This document shows positions 24,318 through 36,680 of a stretch of 64,000 nt of DNA, piece after piece. The position numbers and the translations under genes were made by a program. The notes beneath the pieces are model-generated. The model was not told where the DNA came from, ran no database searches, and saw only the letters and a list, made by a program, of their open reading frames with translations. Origin of the DNA: Dendrobium chrysotoxum (Eukaryota; Streptophyta; Magnoliopsida; Asparagales; Orchidaceae); the NCBI GenBank assembly GCA_019925795.1, contig CM034314.1:76566780-76630779 (forward strand), in the 5' to 3' direction. Every line of letters begins with the position of its first letter. Position 1 is the stretch's first letter.

Positions 24318-25359
24318 AACTCAAAAACTCGACCCAAACATGACCTAAAAATTTTGGGTTCGGGTCGACCTAGTTAGCACACAGGTCAGGTTTGGGTTTG
24401 ATTATTTAACCCGATTTAGTTTTGGGTTGTGTTCAGGTTAACCCAAAAACTTGATATTGACTCGACCTAACCCGATTTCTTCGTTAATATTACGGACTTA
24501 GGCCACACGTGTTTCATCTTGCAGCTTTCAGCTTTTAATTTCTCTATTTCGTTCCATGCCCTTGCCCTCATTCTCGCATGCATTCAATGTTCTTTATGTT
24601 TGAGTGCAGTTGTAGGCTCAATTTCTTAATAAATTAAGCTCTGATCATAGGCGATGAATTCATCTCTCATTTTCTCCCCTCATAGTTAGGTATTCCCCTT
24701 CAGGATTCAGATTTTACTGGGATATATAAATAAATGGTAACTTTTTTTTTCATTTCAAGATAATGGGATGATAGGATGATTTCTTAGTAAGATTTTTAGT
24801 CTCTATCATGAGTTTCCACAAAGTTGTTTTTATATTTGAGCTTCTCAAACAAAAACCCTAAATTGTGTAACTTATTTTTGCATGATTAACAAACCCTAGG
24901 TGATGTAAATCCTAAATATTACTGCATATCCTTCAGTTCTTTATGATTTTTATTCAAATTTGATTACTTCCTACTGAGCTCTCTTACCTTAATGTTCTGT
25001 CAGTTTAGGATGTCTGCCTGAGGGATAACTAGATAAGCTTGTAGGCTTTTAGCCTTCTATTTTAGTTTCTGCAGAGAAATGCTTGGTACGCATAAATTTG
25101 TCTTCTCCAATTTTTTTTAATCAGTGATCTAATTTACTTATAACTATACTTCTCCAATTCTTCTCTTCTTGGTTTGGTGAGTGAAATGCTTAGTGACCAA
25201 AAAATAATCATATGCTCGTTGACTAATTCATCCTCTTGATGATGATTTATTGTGACCGATTGAGTTTTTAAATATTGTTGAACTCATCCTTCTCTAGTGT
25301 AGCTTCATATTTAGTTATGTACATTAACTTTAATAATGTTTTCATATGGCCTTTGTTAG

Positions 25360-27620
25360 ATGAAGGAATCTAACATAGTTGTTGAAAGTACTCCTTTTGA
25401 TGATAATGTGCAAGTAGGAAATACTCCTAATGTAGTTGACATAGATAATGATGATGATGATTTATGTAATATTGATGGAAAAGATTTAGATGGCCCGACT
25501 ACCCTCAAGAAAAGAAGAAGGATGAGTTCAACAGTTTGGGGTCATTATGAGATGTTACCCCTTCCTAGTGATGGCATGTAGAGATGTAAATGTAGGAAAT
25601 ATGGAATAATATATCAGTGTGACAACAAGTATGGCACTCGCAATTTAAGACATCATTTACAAAGATGTAAAAAAAAAGAGATAATAGTAACATAGGGCAG
25701 CTTGTTATGCAGTCAAATGCCAGCTCATCCATCTCAATATCTGAATTTTAGTTTGGCATACATGAGTTTCATGAGTTATTCACTGCCTACATAATTATAC
25801 ATGATCTTCCTTTTCAGTGTGTGGAATGGGTTGGTCTTCGTGCATTGCTACATTATCTCCATCGTGATCTACAAATAGTTTCTAGAAACACTACTAGAAG
25901 TGACTGTAAGAAGTTGTTTATTAAAGAGAAAGGCCTTAATTAAAAGGAGATTTTAAAATGTACCAGTAGAGTTTCCTTAACTTCTGACTTATGGATATCA
26001 ATTAATACTGATGGGTTCATTTATTTAACTGCCCACTTCATTGATCAAGTACCTCTTGCAAAAAAAGATAATTAATTTTGGTTTTATGCCACCACCACAT
26101 AATGGAATTGCTTTGTGTGAGAAGCTACATTCTTTTCTAACTGAATGGAAAATTCAGAATAAAATTTTTAGCATTACTCTTGACAATGCTTTAGCTAACA
26201 ATATTTCTGTTGAATTCTTAATAAATCAGTTAAATCGGCATGGTGGATTGCTATATAAGGATGATTTTTTTCATATAAGATGTTGTACTCATGTTGTGAA
26301 TCTTATCGTGCAAGAGGGAATGAAGGAGGTTGATCTCTCTATTGCTAATATTAGAGAGCGTATCAAATATGTGAAAGGTTCACATGTAAGAAAATAAAAT
26401 TTTTTGGAATGTGTCAAGTAAAGTTATATTGACTCTCAAAGAGGATTATGACAAGATGTTCCTACAAGGTGGAACTCAACATTTATCATGCTTAATTCTG
26501 TTATTTACTTCAAATGTGATTTTTAGCATTTGGAACTACTTGACTCTAATTTCAAATCTTGCCCGAATAATAATGATTGAGAGGTTGGAGAGTATTTGCA
26601 AGTTCCTAGCTCCTTATTATGAGATTACTTATACTTTTTCTATCACAAAATATCCCACTACAAATCTCTTCTTCCCTTGTGTTTCTATGGCTTATGTGGC
26701 ACTTAAGCATGAAAGTTCATATGGTGTTGAGTACATCAAAAATATTGCAATAAGGCTGATAGTAAAATTTGAGATGTGATGGTTTGATTTCAGTGATATC
26801 TTGGCAATAGCTGTTATCTTGGATCCTAGGCACAAGTTCACATTTAGTGAGTGGTATTATAGAATATTATATGGAGGTGATTACATTAATGAAACTAAAA
26901 AGGTTAGGGATAAACTATTGCTTTATTTGCAAACTATGAAAAAGTTGAATGACACAAGTCCGATGGGAAGTCATCATTGCCCATAGAAAGCTCTCAAGTT
27001 GATAACTCCATGAGTTTTCCTCCAATAATTATAAAATCACAATTTCTTCAGGTATGATTCATTGTCATTCATTCTAACTACATTTATATTCACTAACTTT
27101 TACAATGTATGGTGAAATTCATAATTAGGATTATGACTCATTCGAGGAGAAAATTACTCTGCCTAGGAAGTCACAACTTGAAATGAACCTTGAAGAATAA
27201 AAAATTAACAGGAAGGTTACATTAGACATATTTCATTTCTAAAAAGGTAACCAATACAAGTTTTCTGAAGTGCCGGCTATGGCTTGAGATGTTTTATGCA
27301 TTCCCATCTCCACAGTAGCTTCAGAAAGTGTGTTTTGTAATAGTGGTAGAGTATTGGATCAATATAGAAGTGCTTTAAAACATGACATTATTGAAACCTT
27401 AGTTTGTAGTAAAGATTGGTTTTATGGAGATGATGGTAATTATTTAATTTATATGAGATTCCATTTTAACTTATTTTCTCTCATAAGTTTGTGGAAATAC
27501 ATATTTTCTTTGTAGTTGTGAATGATCCTGAACTTAAGAGTGTAACTAAGGACATCATGAACTTAATTTTTTTAGAAATTGACTATGAAGATGGAAATGG
27601 TTCAGTTAACAGGGTAGCCT
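25360..27620 (+). pseudogene. hAT transposase, RICESLEEPER/DAYSLEEPER-like, dead
   Basis: An acidic N-terminus (DIDNDDDDL) and a basic stretch KKRRR are followed by a BED zinc-finger block (STVWGHYEML; after a stop, RCKCRKYGIIYQCDNKYGT and LRHHLQRC, giving the C/C/H/C ligands). Then SRVSLTSDLWISINTDGFIY; INFGFMPPPHNGIALCEKLH and ITLDNALANN; CCTHVVNLIVQEGM; ILDPRHKFTF; and the hATC dimerisation block STVASESVFCNSGRVLDQYR near 27305-27370. The order is that of plant zinc-finger BED-domain RICESLEEPER proteins. At least five stops or frame changes break it, including TAG at 25579 and a frame change near 26041. It is not functional. Confidence 0.88.
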
Positions 27621-29153
27621 AGGCCCTACTTGGTGTTGGCCAGGAAGGACTAAGAACTGCCATTTATTCTTTTCTGAATTATGTTGATATAGTTGAGATT
27701 TCTTATGCTCCTGTTATGGTGAATCTTATATTTTTATTCTTCTTAATACTTTAACTTCATTGCTTTTGAGCTAATGCCTAATGCCATATGATTTGTAGCT
27801 TTCTTATCTAGCATACTTATTGTTGGTTCAGTTATGTTATGGATGAATTTACCTGTTCTGCCGTTTTGGGTTTTGTTCTGTTTGGTTGCTAAGTTGTTGT
27901 TGCTGAATTTACCTGCTTGCTGAATACCTGATTATAGCAGTTGAGAAAATTTAAATGCCTATATGCTATTATTATATCTACTTAGTTGTTGTTATTAGTT
28001 ATCAAACATGGTTATTTAAAATGACAATGATTAAATCTATTGGCAAAACATGATGGCATTGTTGTGTAGCTGTTGTAGTTTATTATACATATTAATTGTT
28101 GTGCCATTATGAGTTCTCTATAGCCTATAGGTGTTTTTGGTGTCTATTTTTTGTGTATGTTTTGCCTGCTGGTTATTGTTTTCTCGAATCCTATTATGGA
28201 CCTTATGGTTGTTGTAATGTTGTTGGCCTATTAGTTGTGACCTTGTGGGTTGTTGTTGAATCTAAACTTTTAATGCTTCAAAAATATATCTGTTTGCTGA
28301 ATTAAAGTAAAGGGTAAATCTATGAAAGCTCAAGCAATGATGAGAAACCTTCTAAACTGAAAGTGACAGCTGTTGGCGGTAAATACTATTACAACCAAGT
28401 GGCATTTGTGTTAGCTTAGATCAAGAGAAGATACTATTTTATTTAACAAATACTACATTAAGTTTAATGCAAACTGCCACCTTGGATGGTAATAGAGAAT
28501 TAGAAAATAAAAAATTCATTACTTACTCACTTTTCAATAGTTGTTGGAGGGTTTACCTGAGCTATTTGTTAAAGCTTTCTAGTTATACTATCTCATTATT
28601 TAAAATTTTATGATTTTTATCTGTTTAAGACTTTTAAGTTTTAAGTGTTTAACCATCTTTATTTTGTAGTTAATTCAAGTGGAAGAGTAGGAGGTTTTAT
28701 GATATCTTGAGCATTTCCACAAAATGTGATTGAGTTGGACTTGTAATTTCAATATTTTATGTTTTAGATTGTTTAGTTTCTAATTTATTATTCCAATTTG
28801 TTAAGTATGTAATTTAAGTTTATTTATAAATTGTAATCGTAAAATATATTAAACTATTAATTATTATATATTATGTAAAATATAACATTGTAGTTTGTAA
28901 ACAATTTATACAATACTTATAAGTTTTTAGAATATTTTACCTTGCCAAATTGCTTGTATCTAATAGCAAATTAATTTTGAAGATTTCATGTATCTAATTG
29001 CTTATGAGTCAGGTCAGGTTACGAAACCTGAATCGAGTTGGGAAAAGTGACACGAAATCCTAAATTGGGTCGGGTTCGGATCAGGTCAAAAGTTGTCGGG
29101 TCAAAGTCGGGTTTGACCCAAACTTGACCCATGGACATGATATAACACCACTA

Positions 29154-30307
29154 CTGGTGAGGGGAAAAAAATGGGTCACAAAACCAGTCAATCTTCCTCA
29201 CATTACTGCTAGATCAGTTGGTGGTGCTGTTGGAGCAGGTTGTGCTGCCACTAATAAATCTGCTAGATCTCCTGGTGTTGCTGCTGATGTAGCTCGTGCT
29301 GCATCTTAAAAAGCTCATGCTATTGGTGAAGCCACTCCTAATACTGAGTAGTCTCCTGATGCTGTGTAGATAATTGCATCTCTAGGCATTTTAGTCGCTC
29401 CCCTAATGATTCATAGTCCTATGAGTGGTGAGTAGGAGCTGGTGCTGGGCCTGGTGCTGGAAATCCTACCTCCTCTGGCTCGGGATCCACCACATAACGA
29501 CCATGGAGACGTCTATCACTATGGAGCACCTGAAAAGATTTATTGGAGTAGAAGACTAGGAGGTGATCCGGTGGTGTAGAATATTGCAGGTTGTATTTTA
29601 ATTCTAGGACAAAAGTTGTGAGGTGTCCTAGTGTTAGGTTTTGCTTGCATTTATTCCTCGGATCTCTAATACTTGTTAATTTTTCAATGTAGCGAATAAT
29701 CATGTCTATATTAAATTCAATTTCAGTCATAAGGAAATATGTGATGATGGATTGAAGGGGTGTGATGTTGACCCTATCGCCTACTTTAGGAATAATTAAG
29801 TTTTAAATAATATATTAAATTATATGTGCGTCTTGAACAAGGGTGTAAACTAAAGTAGCATGACTGATCAGTGGAGTATACCTAAGGGTAATATTGCTTG
29901 GGTCTAGTCATAGTCAGGGAAAAAGGCTATGGAGTAAGTTTTGAGGCCAGTACTAGAAAGATGTAGGATTTGATCAAAATCTTCATAGGTAATCTCTATA
30001 GGTCTTCTACAAACAAAAGATTGAAGTGTTGTGCCCTCATTATTAGCTCTAAGACTGGCAACAAACTCAAACAAAAAATTAGAATTGAAATGAAAAGCTA
30101 AGGTCAGAATAAAGTGGAGTGTAAGGCCAGCAAAGATGTTCAATACCTGGAAGTTAAGAGCTTCCTGATTGATAACTTTCGATGGAGTTATCCCTGCAGC
30201 CTTGTACCTGTGGTAGGCTTCTTCGTTGGCAACTTCATTAAATCGAGGATCTACAGGATGTCTAAAAGAGTTGCCTATAATAGCCTTTGAATGCTTTCTT
30301 CTGGCCA
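29154..30307 (-). pseudogene. Env-like ORF of Copia element A (plant transposon protein domain)
   Basis: From an ATG at 30307 the frame reads MARRKHSKAIIGNSF, NEEAYHRYKAAGITPSKVI, then EFVASLRANNEG and CRRPIEITYEDFDQILHLSS to a stop near 29904. A second segment, 29730-29419, reads MTEIEFNIDMIIRYIEKLT, KNLTLGHLTTFVLELKYNL and a Pro/Ala tail (APGPAPAPT). A Gln-rich stretch follows up to the hAT insertion at 29153. It is homologous, segment by segment, to 53055-54115 in the other Copia element. This position between pol and the 3' LTR is that of the env-like ORF of SIRE elements. The function of that protein is unknown to me; I see no clear membrane anchor here. Confidence 0.65.
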
Positions 30308-30989
30308 TTTGAAAAGAAGAAGAACTGAGAGTGAAGAGGTGAAGATTGAGAAGGATGAAAGGTGTGATTGAAAAGCTAAAATTCCCTCTCTTTAAATATA
30401 TTTCAAGCAAATCGTATAGTACGATATGGATCATATAGTATGATTAAAAGAAGTTAATTCATCCAGCTTGATCAGTTAAAAAGTTTGGCCAAATCATACA
30501 ATACAATCGGAATCGTATTGGATAATCTTCATTAATCGATTGTCCTGAGGAGTCAGCCTATATGATCTTTGACTAATCAATCGTACAGGACAAACATGTA
30601 TTTGTATAGTAAGATATGTTATTAAATATTATATTGGTTGAATTGAATTTGTCCAATGGTGTGTGCCACATGTATCGTATAGTACGAAGTAGGTGTTCGT
30701 ATGGTACGATCACCAATAATTGATTCAATTAGGTCATTGGGTGTACATTACACTGGTGATGTGAAGATTTATGAAGATCGTCCAATACGATGTGAATCAT
30801 ACAGTATGATGTGAGAAAATTTTGGTTTTTGTGTGATGATCAATGAAAATACCATGAGTGAATTTTATAAATAAACACACATACAATCAAGTTACAAACA
30901 AAAATAACTAAATACAAATAATCAGCAAAGGATACAAATAACATAGGCAAATAAACACATTATCATTAAGCGTTCTATATGATGTGAGC

Positions 30990-31570
30990 AAATTGCTTTT
31001 ATATTCTTACCTCATTATCCTTAAGCATTGATATCAATAACACCTAGTCTAGCCCTAAGTGTACTGAAAGTCTCATAGCTAAGTGGTTTTGTAAAAATAT
31101 ATTCTAGTTAGTTTTCATTAACTATATGATGTAGTTCTATATCTACCTTTGTCACATGATTTCTAATGAAATGATGTCTAATATTTATATACTTCATGTA
31201 GGAGTATTAAATTGGATTTTTAGAAATATAGATAATATTATTGTTGTCACACATGATTGGGATAGTGCCTACATAGAGTTTAAGGTCAGGGATCTATTGC
31301 TTTAGCCATAAGACTTGAGCAATACAACTTCTTACAGCTATGTATTTCACCTTAGCGGTGAATAGGGCTACCAAGTTTTGCTTCCTATTGGGCCAACAAA
31401 CTAATAATTGCCCTATAAATTTACAAGTTCCAGAAGTATTTTTTGTATCTATTCTACACCCTGCAAAGTTTGAGTCTGAATATCCTATAGTTTCAAATGA
31501 AGAGCTATGCCTAGGATACTAGATATATAAGTTTTGGGTGCCCATAAGTTATCTAAGAATTCTCTCAATT
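30990..31570 (-). pseudogene. Copia RNase H remnant (element A)
   Basis: The minus-strand sequence aligns with 54920-55395 of the other element, which covers the Copia RNase H (blocks like GCRVDSKSTSGTCQ-FIG and the IEIQFHHV-MKY-type region in decayed form). It is full of stops. Confidence 0.6.
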
Positions 31571-31579
31571 ACAATCATA

Positions 31580-32590
31580 TGGGATTCTTTGGGATCGGCT
31601 TAAAATCTAGCATATAGATAAATACTAAAAATTATATATGGTATGCTAGTAGTCAAATACAAAGGTGATCCAATTATCCCCTTATACTTTTTTTTATTTA
31701 CTAATTTTTCACTTACATCCTTATCTAATTGAATGATTGAGCTCATTGGAGTATTTATTGCTTTAACATCATCCATATCAATTTTTTTTAAAATTTCCTT
31801 AATATACTTAGTCTAATTGAGAAATGTATCATCATCCTTTTGCTTCATACTAAATCCAAGAAAATATGTCAGCTCACCCATCATACTCATCACAAACTCT
31901 TTACTCATATTTTTTGAAATATTTTTACAAAGATGTTCATTTATGGATCCAAATAATATATCATCCACATATATTTGAGTAATAAGTATAATACCCTTAA
32001 TAAAAGGTAGCATCTACACTACCCTTAATAAAGGATCTATCTAGGAGAAAAGTATTAAACCTTTCATACCATGCCCTAGGTACTTGCTTCAACACATATA
32101 AGGCCTTTTTCAATTTATATACATGGTTGGGAAAAGAGGAATTTTTAAATATGGGGGTTGATCTACATATACATCTTCCTTAATAATCCATTTAGAAAGG
32201 CCTTTTAACATCCATCTGATATAATTTGAAGCCTCTAAAATATATAAAAGCGAATAGAACTCTAATTGCTTATAGTCTAGCTAAATGGTTAAATATCTCC
32301 TCAAAATCAATACCTTCAATTTGATTATACCCCTTAGCCACTAACCTTGCCTTATTTCTAACCACTGCTCGAGAATCATTTATTTTATTTTTGAATACCC
32401 ACTTGGTAACTACTACACTCTAGTCCTTACATCTTTTAACCAAGTCTCATACACCATTCCTAACAAATTGGTTTAACTCTTCTTGCTTAGCTAGGATCTA
32501 GAATTCATCAGATAAGGCTTGGTCTATATTTGTGGGTTCTACCATAGAGATGAATGCAGAATGACTAATTTCTTTTCTCCATCTAACCAA
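31580..32590 (-). pseudogene. Copia reverse transcriptase remnant (element A)
   Basis: Minus-strand blocks run from the N-terminal side: ALSDEFWILAKQEELNQF near 32500, WVFKNKINDSRAVVRNKARL and VAKGYNQIEGIDFEE near 32390-32300, KALYVLKQVPRAWYERFNTF near 32110-32050, then IYVDDILFGSINEHLCKNIS (31950-31970) with the YVDD catalytic pair, and MGELTYFLGFSMKQ. The order is that of Ty1/Copia polymerases. Several stops and an abrupt loss of homology at 32590 show it is dead. Confidence 0.82.
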
Positions 32591-33640
32591 AACATTATAA
32601 TATATTACAATGCTGATTCTTAACCATTTCTTAGATGACATGTTTAAAAAAGACACATTGACTCATTAACTACTATAATAATATAATATTTTAACACATT
32701 AACTCACTAACTACTATAACTAAATAACAAATTCACTAACCATCAGCCCTTGCCAATTTTCACATAACTACTTTTCCAACATAACCATAACAATATAGCA
32801 ATTAACACATTAACCGTTATTTCAATATATGTATAATAATAACACATTAAATAATATGACAACATAAGTGTATAACACATTAACTAACTGAAGGAGACAA
32901 AATAGCTCAATTTATTTTAGCAATGCAATGAATGAATCAATAAATAAAAAATCACAGACATACAGTGGTGCAGAAATCTGAACCAGCACACCATCAGTGT
33001 ATGAAGGAATGACTAAGAAGAAGAACAATCCAATGAATCAATAACCAGAACATGTAAATCACCCAAAAAAATTTGAGAACCTTAACAAGTTGAATAGCAA
33101 CAACTCAAAATACATGATAGAATAAAAGAAGCCCTAACCAGCTAATGTATGTTATACTTATTCAAAATTTTAGACAAACAAAGATAATATTTGATAGAAC
33201 AACAACAAATTAGAAAACCGTAAACAAAACATTCCTTCAGAACTCAGAAGTAGGTGAGTAAGTGTAACAAACCAACATGATAAAATACCCATATATGCTC
33301 ATAGATGAAGCTTCTAAAAGGGAGAAATAGAAAATAGAAATGAGATATAAACAACGGTGAGCGATGTAAGTGTTCTTGTTGAGGCTAAGGAGATGTGCAA
33401 GGTGAACATCCTAGACCAAAACTATGCCAGAGAAGGAGAAGAAATGAAATTGTAGATGAAGCCAGAGATCTGAGGATATCCGAGGAGATGAAACCCTAGA
33501 CGAAGCAGAGAAGGAGAGGAGAGAAGAGATTTGACTTAAATTATAATGAGAACTAAATATCAACTGATAGATACACTAATAAATTGTATTCAGTCTTCAG
33601 CCGCTCGCCCCAATTAGACCGCACGGGTTATTACAGATCA
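32591..33640. other. Unassigned AT-rich stretch
   Basis: No ORF or known domain. It contains several AACACATTAAC(T/C) phrases between 32690 and 32885 (a loose repeat). It may be the body of a non-autonomous hAT whose end is at 33793, but no left terminus was found. Confidence 0.35.
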
Positions 33641-33793
33641 AAATTTGGGTTCTTGGGTTAACCCAATCCTGACCTAAAATTTTAAACGAGGTAGATTTGT
33701 AGACCCAAACCTAACCTATTTCTAAATTTGTTCGACCCTAACCCAAAAATTTCAAGTTGGGTTATCATGTCGTGTCAATTTTTGATAGCCCTA
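33641..33793. mobile_element. hAT-like terminal region (orphan end)
   Basis: Read on the minus strand from 33793: TAGGGCTATCAAAAATTGAC followed by ACGACATGATAACCCAACTT, with GGGTTAACCC and GACCCAAACCTAACC words. This is the style of plant Ac-like hAT ends, and similar to the left end at 24296. No partner end or target duplication was identified. Confidence 0.5.
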
Positions 33794-33824
33794 CTCTAAG
33801 GCTTGAAGAATTCTGGAGCTCCAC

Positions 33825-34190
33825 CTCACCGACTACGGTCCCTCTGACCACTATCACCCATCAACTATGGTCCCTCTAACCACCATTACCCATAGACTGT
33901 GGTCCCTTTGACCTCCATCACCTTTCAACTATGGTCCTTCTGACTTCTATTGCCTGCCAACTATGGTCCCTCTAACCACCATCACCCGTCAACTATGGTC
34001 CCTTTGATCTCCATCGTCCGCCAACTATGGTCCCTCCAACTCTATCGCCAACCAACAACAATCCCTTCGATCATAGTCACCCACTGACCATAATCCCTTT
34101 AACCTCTATCACCCAACAACAGTCCCCTCTATCTCAGTCACGCAACTAAGGCCCCTTTGACCTCCGTCACTTGACTACGGTCTTACCGAC
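33825..34190. repeat. Minisatellite, 32-bp unit, about 11 copies
   Basis: The unit is CAACTATGGTCCCTCT followed by (G/A)ACC(A/T)CCATCACCCGT. Seven copies are well kept; the last four are degraded. CT/CA bias on one strand. Confidence 0.85.
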
Positions 34191-35965
34191 CAAACAAACA
34201 GGCCAATATTCATTTGAGAATAACTATCATATCACTGGATTCTTCTAAACTCCCACCATGTAAAGTACTTTATATGGTGTATATTTGCTATATTGAGCTA
34301 AAGTCTTCTATTGAGGAAGGGCATCATTTGTAATCGACTACAAACACTAGTGAAATCATTTTAAATGGGCCATGCCCCATAATTTTTCTCATTTTTAGGA
34401 TTTTTCACGTAAAAATATTTGTGTCTCTTATGACTCATGCACCCCTCTCTCTTATATATGACGTTAAACTCTTTATCTCTTAAACACAGTAAATGTTTGA
34501 GGATGCAACAAGTATTGATATACTCATTAAAATACTTGAAATATCATGCAACCAAAAATAACCAGTAAAAGTTTACCTTATATAAATCAATATGACCCGA
34601 ATGTTCTATTCTACAACATACAAAAAATTACATGGTGAAAGTTTTCCCAATATTCATAAATTTGAGCTTGTATAAAATTTAATCAAACAAAATATCAAAA
34701 ATCCACATATGAGCCAAAAAATTTAAATCTGAAATAGGGTAATGATACCGTACATCGAGCTAGATAATGTTCCCAGCTGGCCAATGGATGAAATTGGCTC
34801 TAAGACCTTCAAATATAGCTTCTCTCTCTTCTCTTCCCTTTCTTTCTTTTCTCTTCTTCTCATGACTAAGGAAATGAATACAAATCTAATAGGGTTTTGA
34901 AAGTGGACTTAGTTATTTATATATAATATTTTGCCTAGCATCGTGACGCCCAAACTTCAATGCTCCTAAAGGTTGAATTAAAGTGCTGAAAATAAAGAGA
35001 CTAGTATCATAGCGCTAATATTATAGCACCATGATTCCCCCTAATAAGCACTTTCTATTTATCAATTCTTGAAAATAAAGAGATTAGCACTGCAGTGGTA
35101 TGTGACAATGCCACAACGACATGAACAAAGAGGACAACATCACATCACTCTAAAGAGCCACTTGCAACTTAACAAATTTTCTCCTAAATTCAACCAAAAT
35201 AAATCATATAACCCTAATAATTCATACAAAATTAGTAAATATTATGTAAACATATAAATCTTACTAGATCTGAATTAAGTCACTGCACATAGTTCAATTA
35301 TTACACAAAAAATCATTACATTATCCTCTCCTTAGATTAATGACATCCTTAACATTCGTTACTAACTATCAATTGAAATAAATATAGATAGAGCTCTCTA
35401 ATCTTAGCTTCTTTCTCATACATGGCCTTGTTGACCTTATTTTTGGCATACATCTTCTTTTGACTCATCTCTATCTTAGTAGGATAGTTCCTTGTTGATC
35501 ATGACTGTCGATGGCCTTATGGGCATCAATTGAGTCTGATTCACTCCTCTTTTTGCTCAGGTGTGCGCGATAATAGTCTGAGTCACTCGTAGCCACCCAA
35601 TGTTGTCATCATGGTCAGATTTGGAATCTTTGAGTTACACTGTGTTCGTCATTATGTATGAGGATGCATGCGACTAGTGTTAGGATGATTTTTTAATATT
35701 TTCACATAATTCAGTGCATGCAAAGTCTCATTGGTGTGAGATTTTATCTACGTGAAAATTTTTCATTGGGGTTTTGTTTTATAAAATGGATTGTGCAAGC
35801 GCATTCGCGTCGTCGAGACCTTTCAAACAAGGCCTTCCACACCCAAATCAGGCTTTATTTGGCATACGTCAAGGGCTTGAATAGATTATTCTTTGAATAT
35901 TATATGATTAGATATATATTTGATTATATAATTTAATTAATATATATGTATATATTGATTATGAA

Positions 35966-36012
<47 letters not shown>

Positions 36013-36430
36013 CTATATTATAAGAATTATTTATCTCTTCTCGTCTTTCTATCTCTTTCATTTCTCTCACATTGTCTTCAATCCACATGGCCTTGTCTTT
36101 TCAAAAATCTAATGGTAGCCAATATAGTTTAGAAAAGGGCAAGCATTTATGCATTGGCCCACCTCCATCTCATCCTCTCACACGCAACACACAAAAAACC
36201 AAACACTCTTAAGAGAAATTATTATGCCTTCCAATTTCAATGAAATCAAGTTAAGTGATTTATACGTAAGGTGTATATTATAGCCCATATAGTTAAGCAA
36301 TTAACTTAATCTGACTAAAATGAAACTAGACTATCTAATCCTTATTAATTAAATGTGTAGATTCATATGTATTCAACTATGTAAGTGAAATTTATGTTGA
36401 AGATTTCCCTTCTCCTCATCTCTTGTTTGA
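34191..36430. other. No gene; AT-rich spacer with repeat fragments
   Basis: 34920-35110 carries GCACCATGAT / AGCACTGCAGTGG words like those at 38580-39010, suggesting an old LTR piece. 35969-36008 is an (AT)n microsatellite. Nothing else is recognisable. Confidence 0.5.
35969..36008. repeat. (AT)n microsatellite
   Basis: Forty bases of AT. A second run of 29 bases lies at 36649-36677. Confidence 0.9.
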
Positions 36431-36560
36431 TAGGCTTCGTTTGGGATAATTTTTTGTTTTATAAAGCAACTTTTTAGTATAAAAATTTTTAGTTTAAGAT
36501 ATTTTTATATTAAAAAGCTACTTTAGAAAGCAGTAAGAAAGCTGTCTCAGACGAAGCCTA
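36431..36560. mobile_element. MITE, GGCTTCGTTTGGGA family
   Basis: 130 bp with inverted ends TAGGCTTCGTTTGGGA and TCTCAGACGAAGCCTA. TA at both ends may be the target duplication. Interior arms (AAAGCAACTTTTTAGTA / AAAAAGCTACTTTAGAAAGC) are also complementary in part. Same family as 2745-3325 and 3850-3976. Confidence 0.75.
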
Positions 36561-36645
36561 TGTCAAATTTTTCATATGAATGAAATTCGCAAAATTGAAC
36601 TCAATATTTGGTCAAAACATGTGATTGTGAATGTTTCATTTGACA

Positions 36646-36680
<35 letters not shown>

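Larger units (their letters stand above)
24296..29153 (+). mobile_element. hAT transposon (Ac/RICESLEEPER type) nested in Copia element A
   Basis: Ends TAGAGGTGTCA (24296) and TAGTGGTGTTA (inverted, ending 29153) are imperfect terminal inverted repeats. The flanks CTGGTGAA (24288-24295) and CTGGTGAG (29154-29161) match in 7 of 8 bases, the 8-bp duplication expected for hAT elements. Both ends have ~150 bp of GGGTCAGGTT / GACCCAAAC subterminal words. It contains a hAT transposase pseudogene at 25360-27620. It sits in the C-terminal tail of the Copia env-like ORF. Regions 24500-25350 and 27630-29000 are non-coding flanks. Confidence 0.82.
23938..32590 (-). mobile_element. Internal region of Copia element A, decayed and interrupted
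   Basis: Read on the minus strand from 32590 downward: reverse transcriptase, RNase H, an env-like ORF, a nested hAT transposon, then the polypurine tract. The order pol, env-like ORF, long spacer, LTR is that of SIRE/Maximus Copia elements. Homology stops abruptly near 32590, so gag, protease and integrase are not present next to it. 30440-30990 is a spacer rich in CGTATAGTACGA words. Confidence 0.75.

Noticed and set aside
29154..30307. Env-like ORF as evidence of an integrated virus
   Set aside because: It belongs to a Copia retrotransposon of the SIRE type; no capsid, movement or viral replicase genes are present.
31340..31522. Plus-strand ORF over the Copia RNase H
   Set aside because: It is the antisense shadow of the decayed RNase H on the minus strand.
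24296..33793. Pairing of the hAT left end at 24296 with the hAT-like end at 33793 as one large element
   Set aside because: The terminal sequences match slightly better, but the 8-bp flanks (CTGGTGAA versus CTCTAAGG) do not, whereas 29154-29161 matches in 7 of 8 bases.
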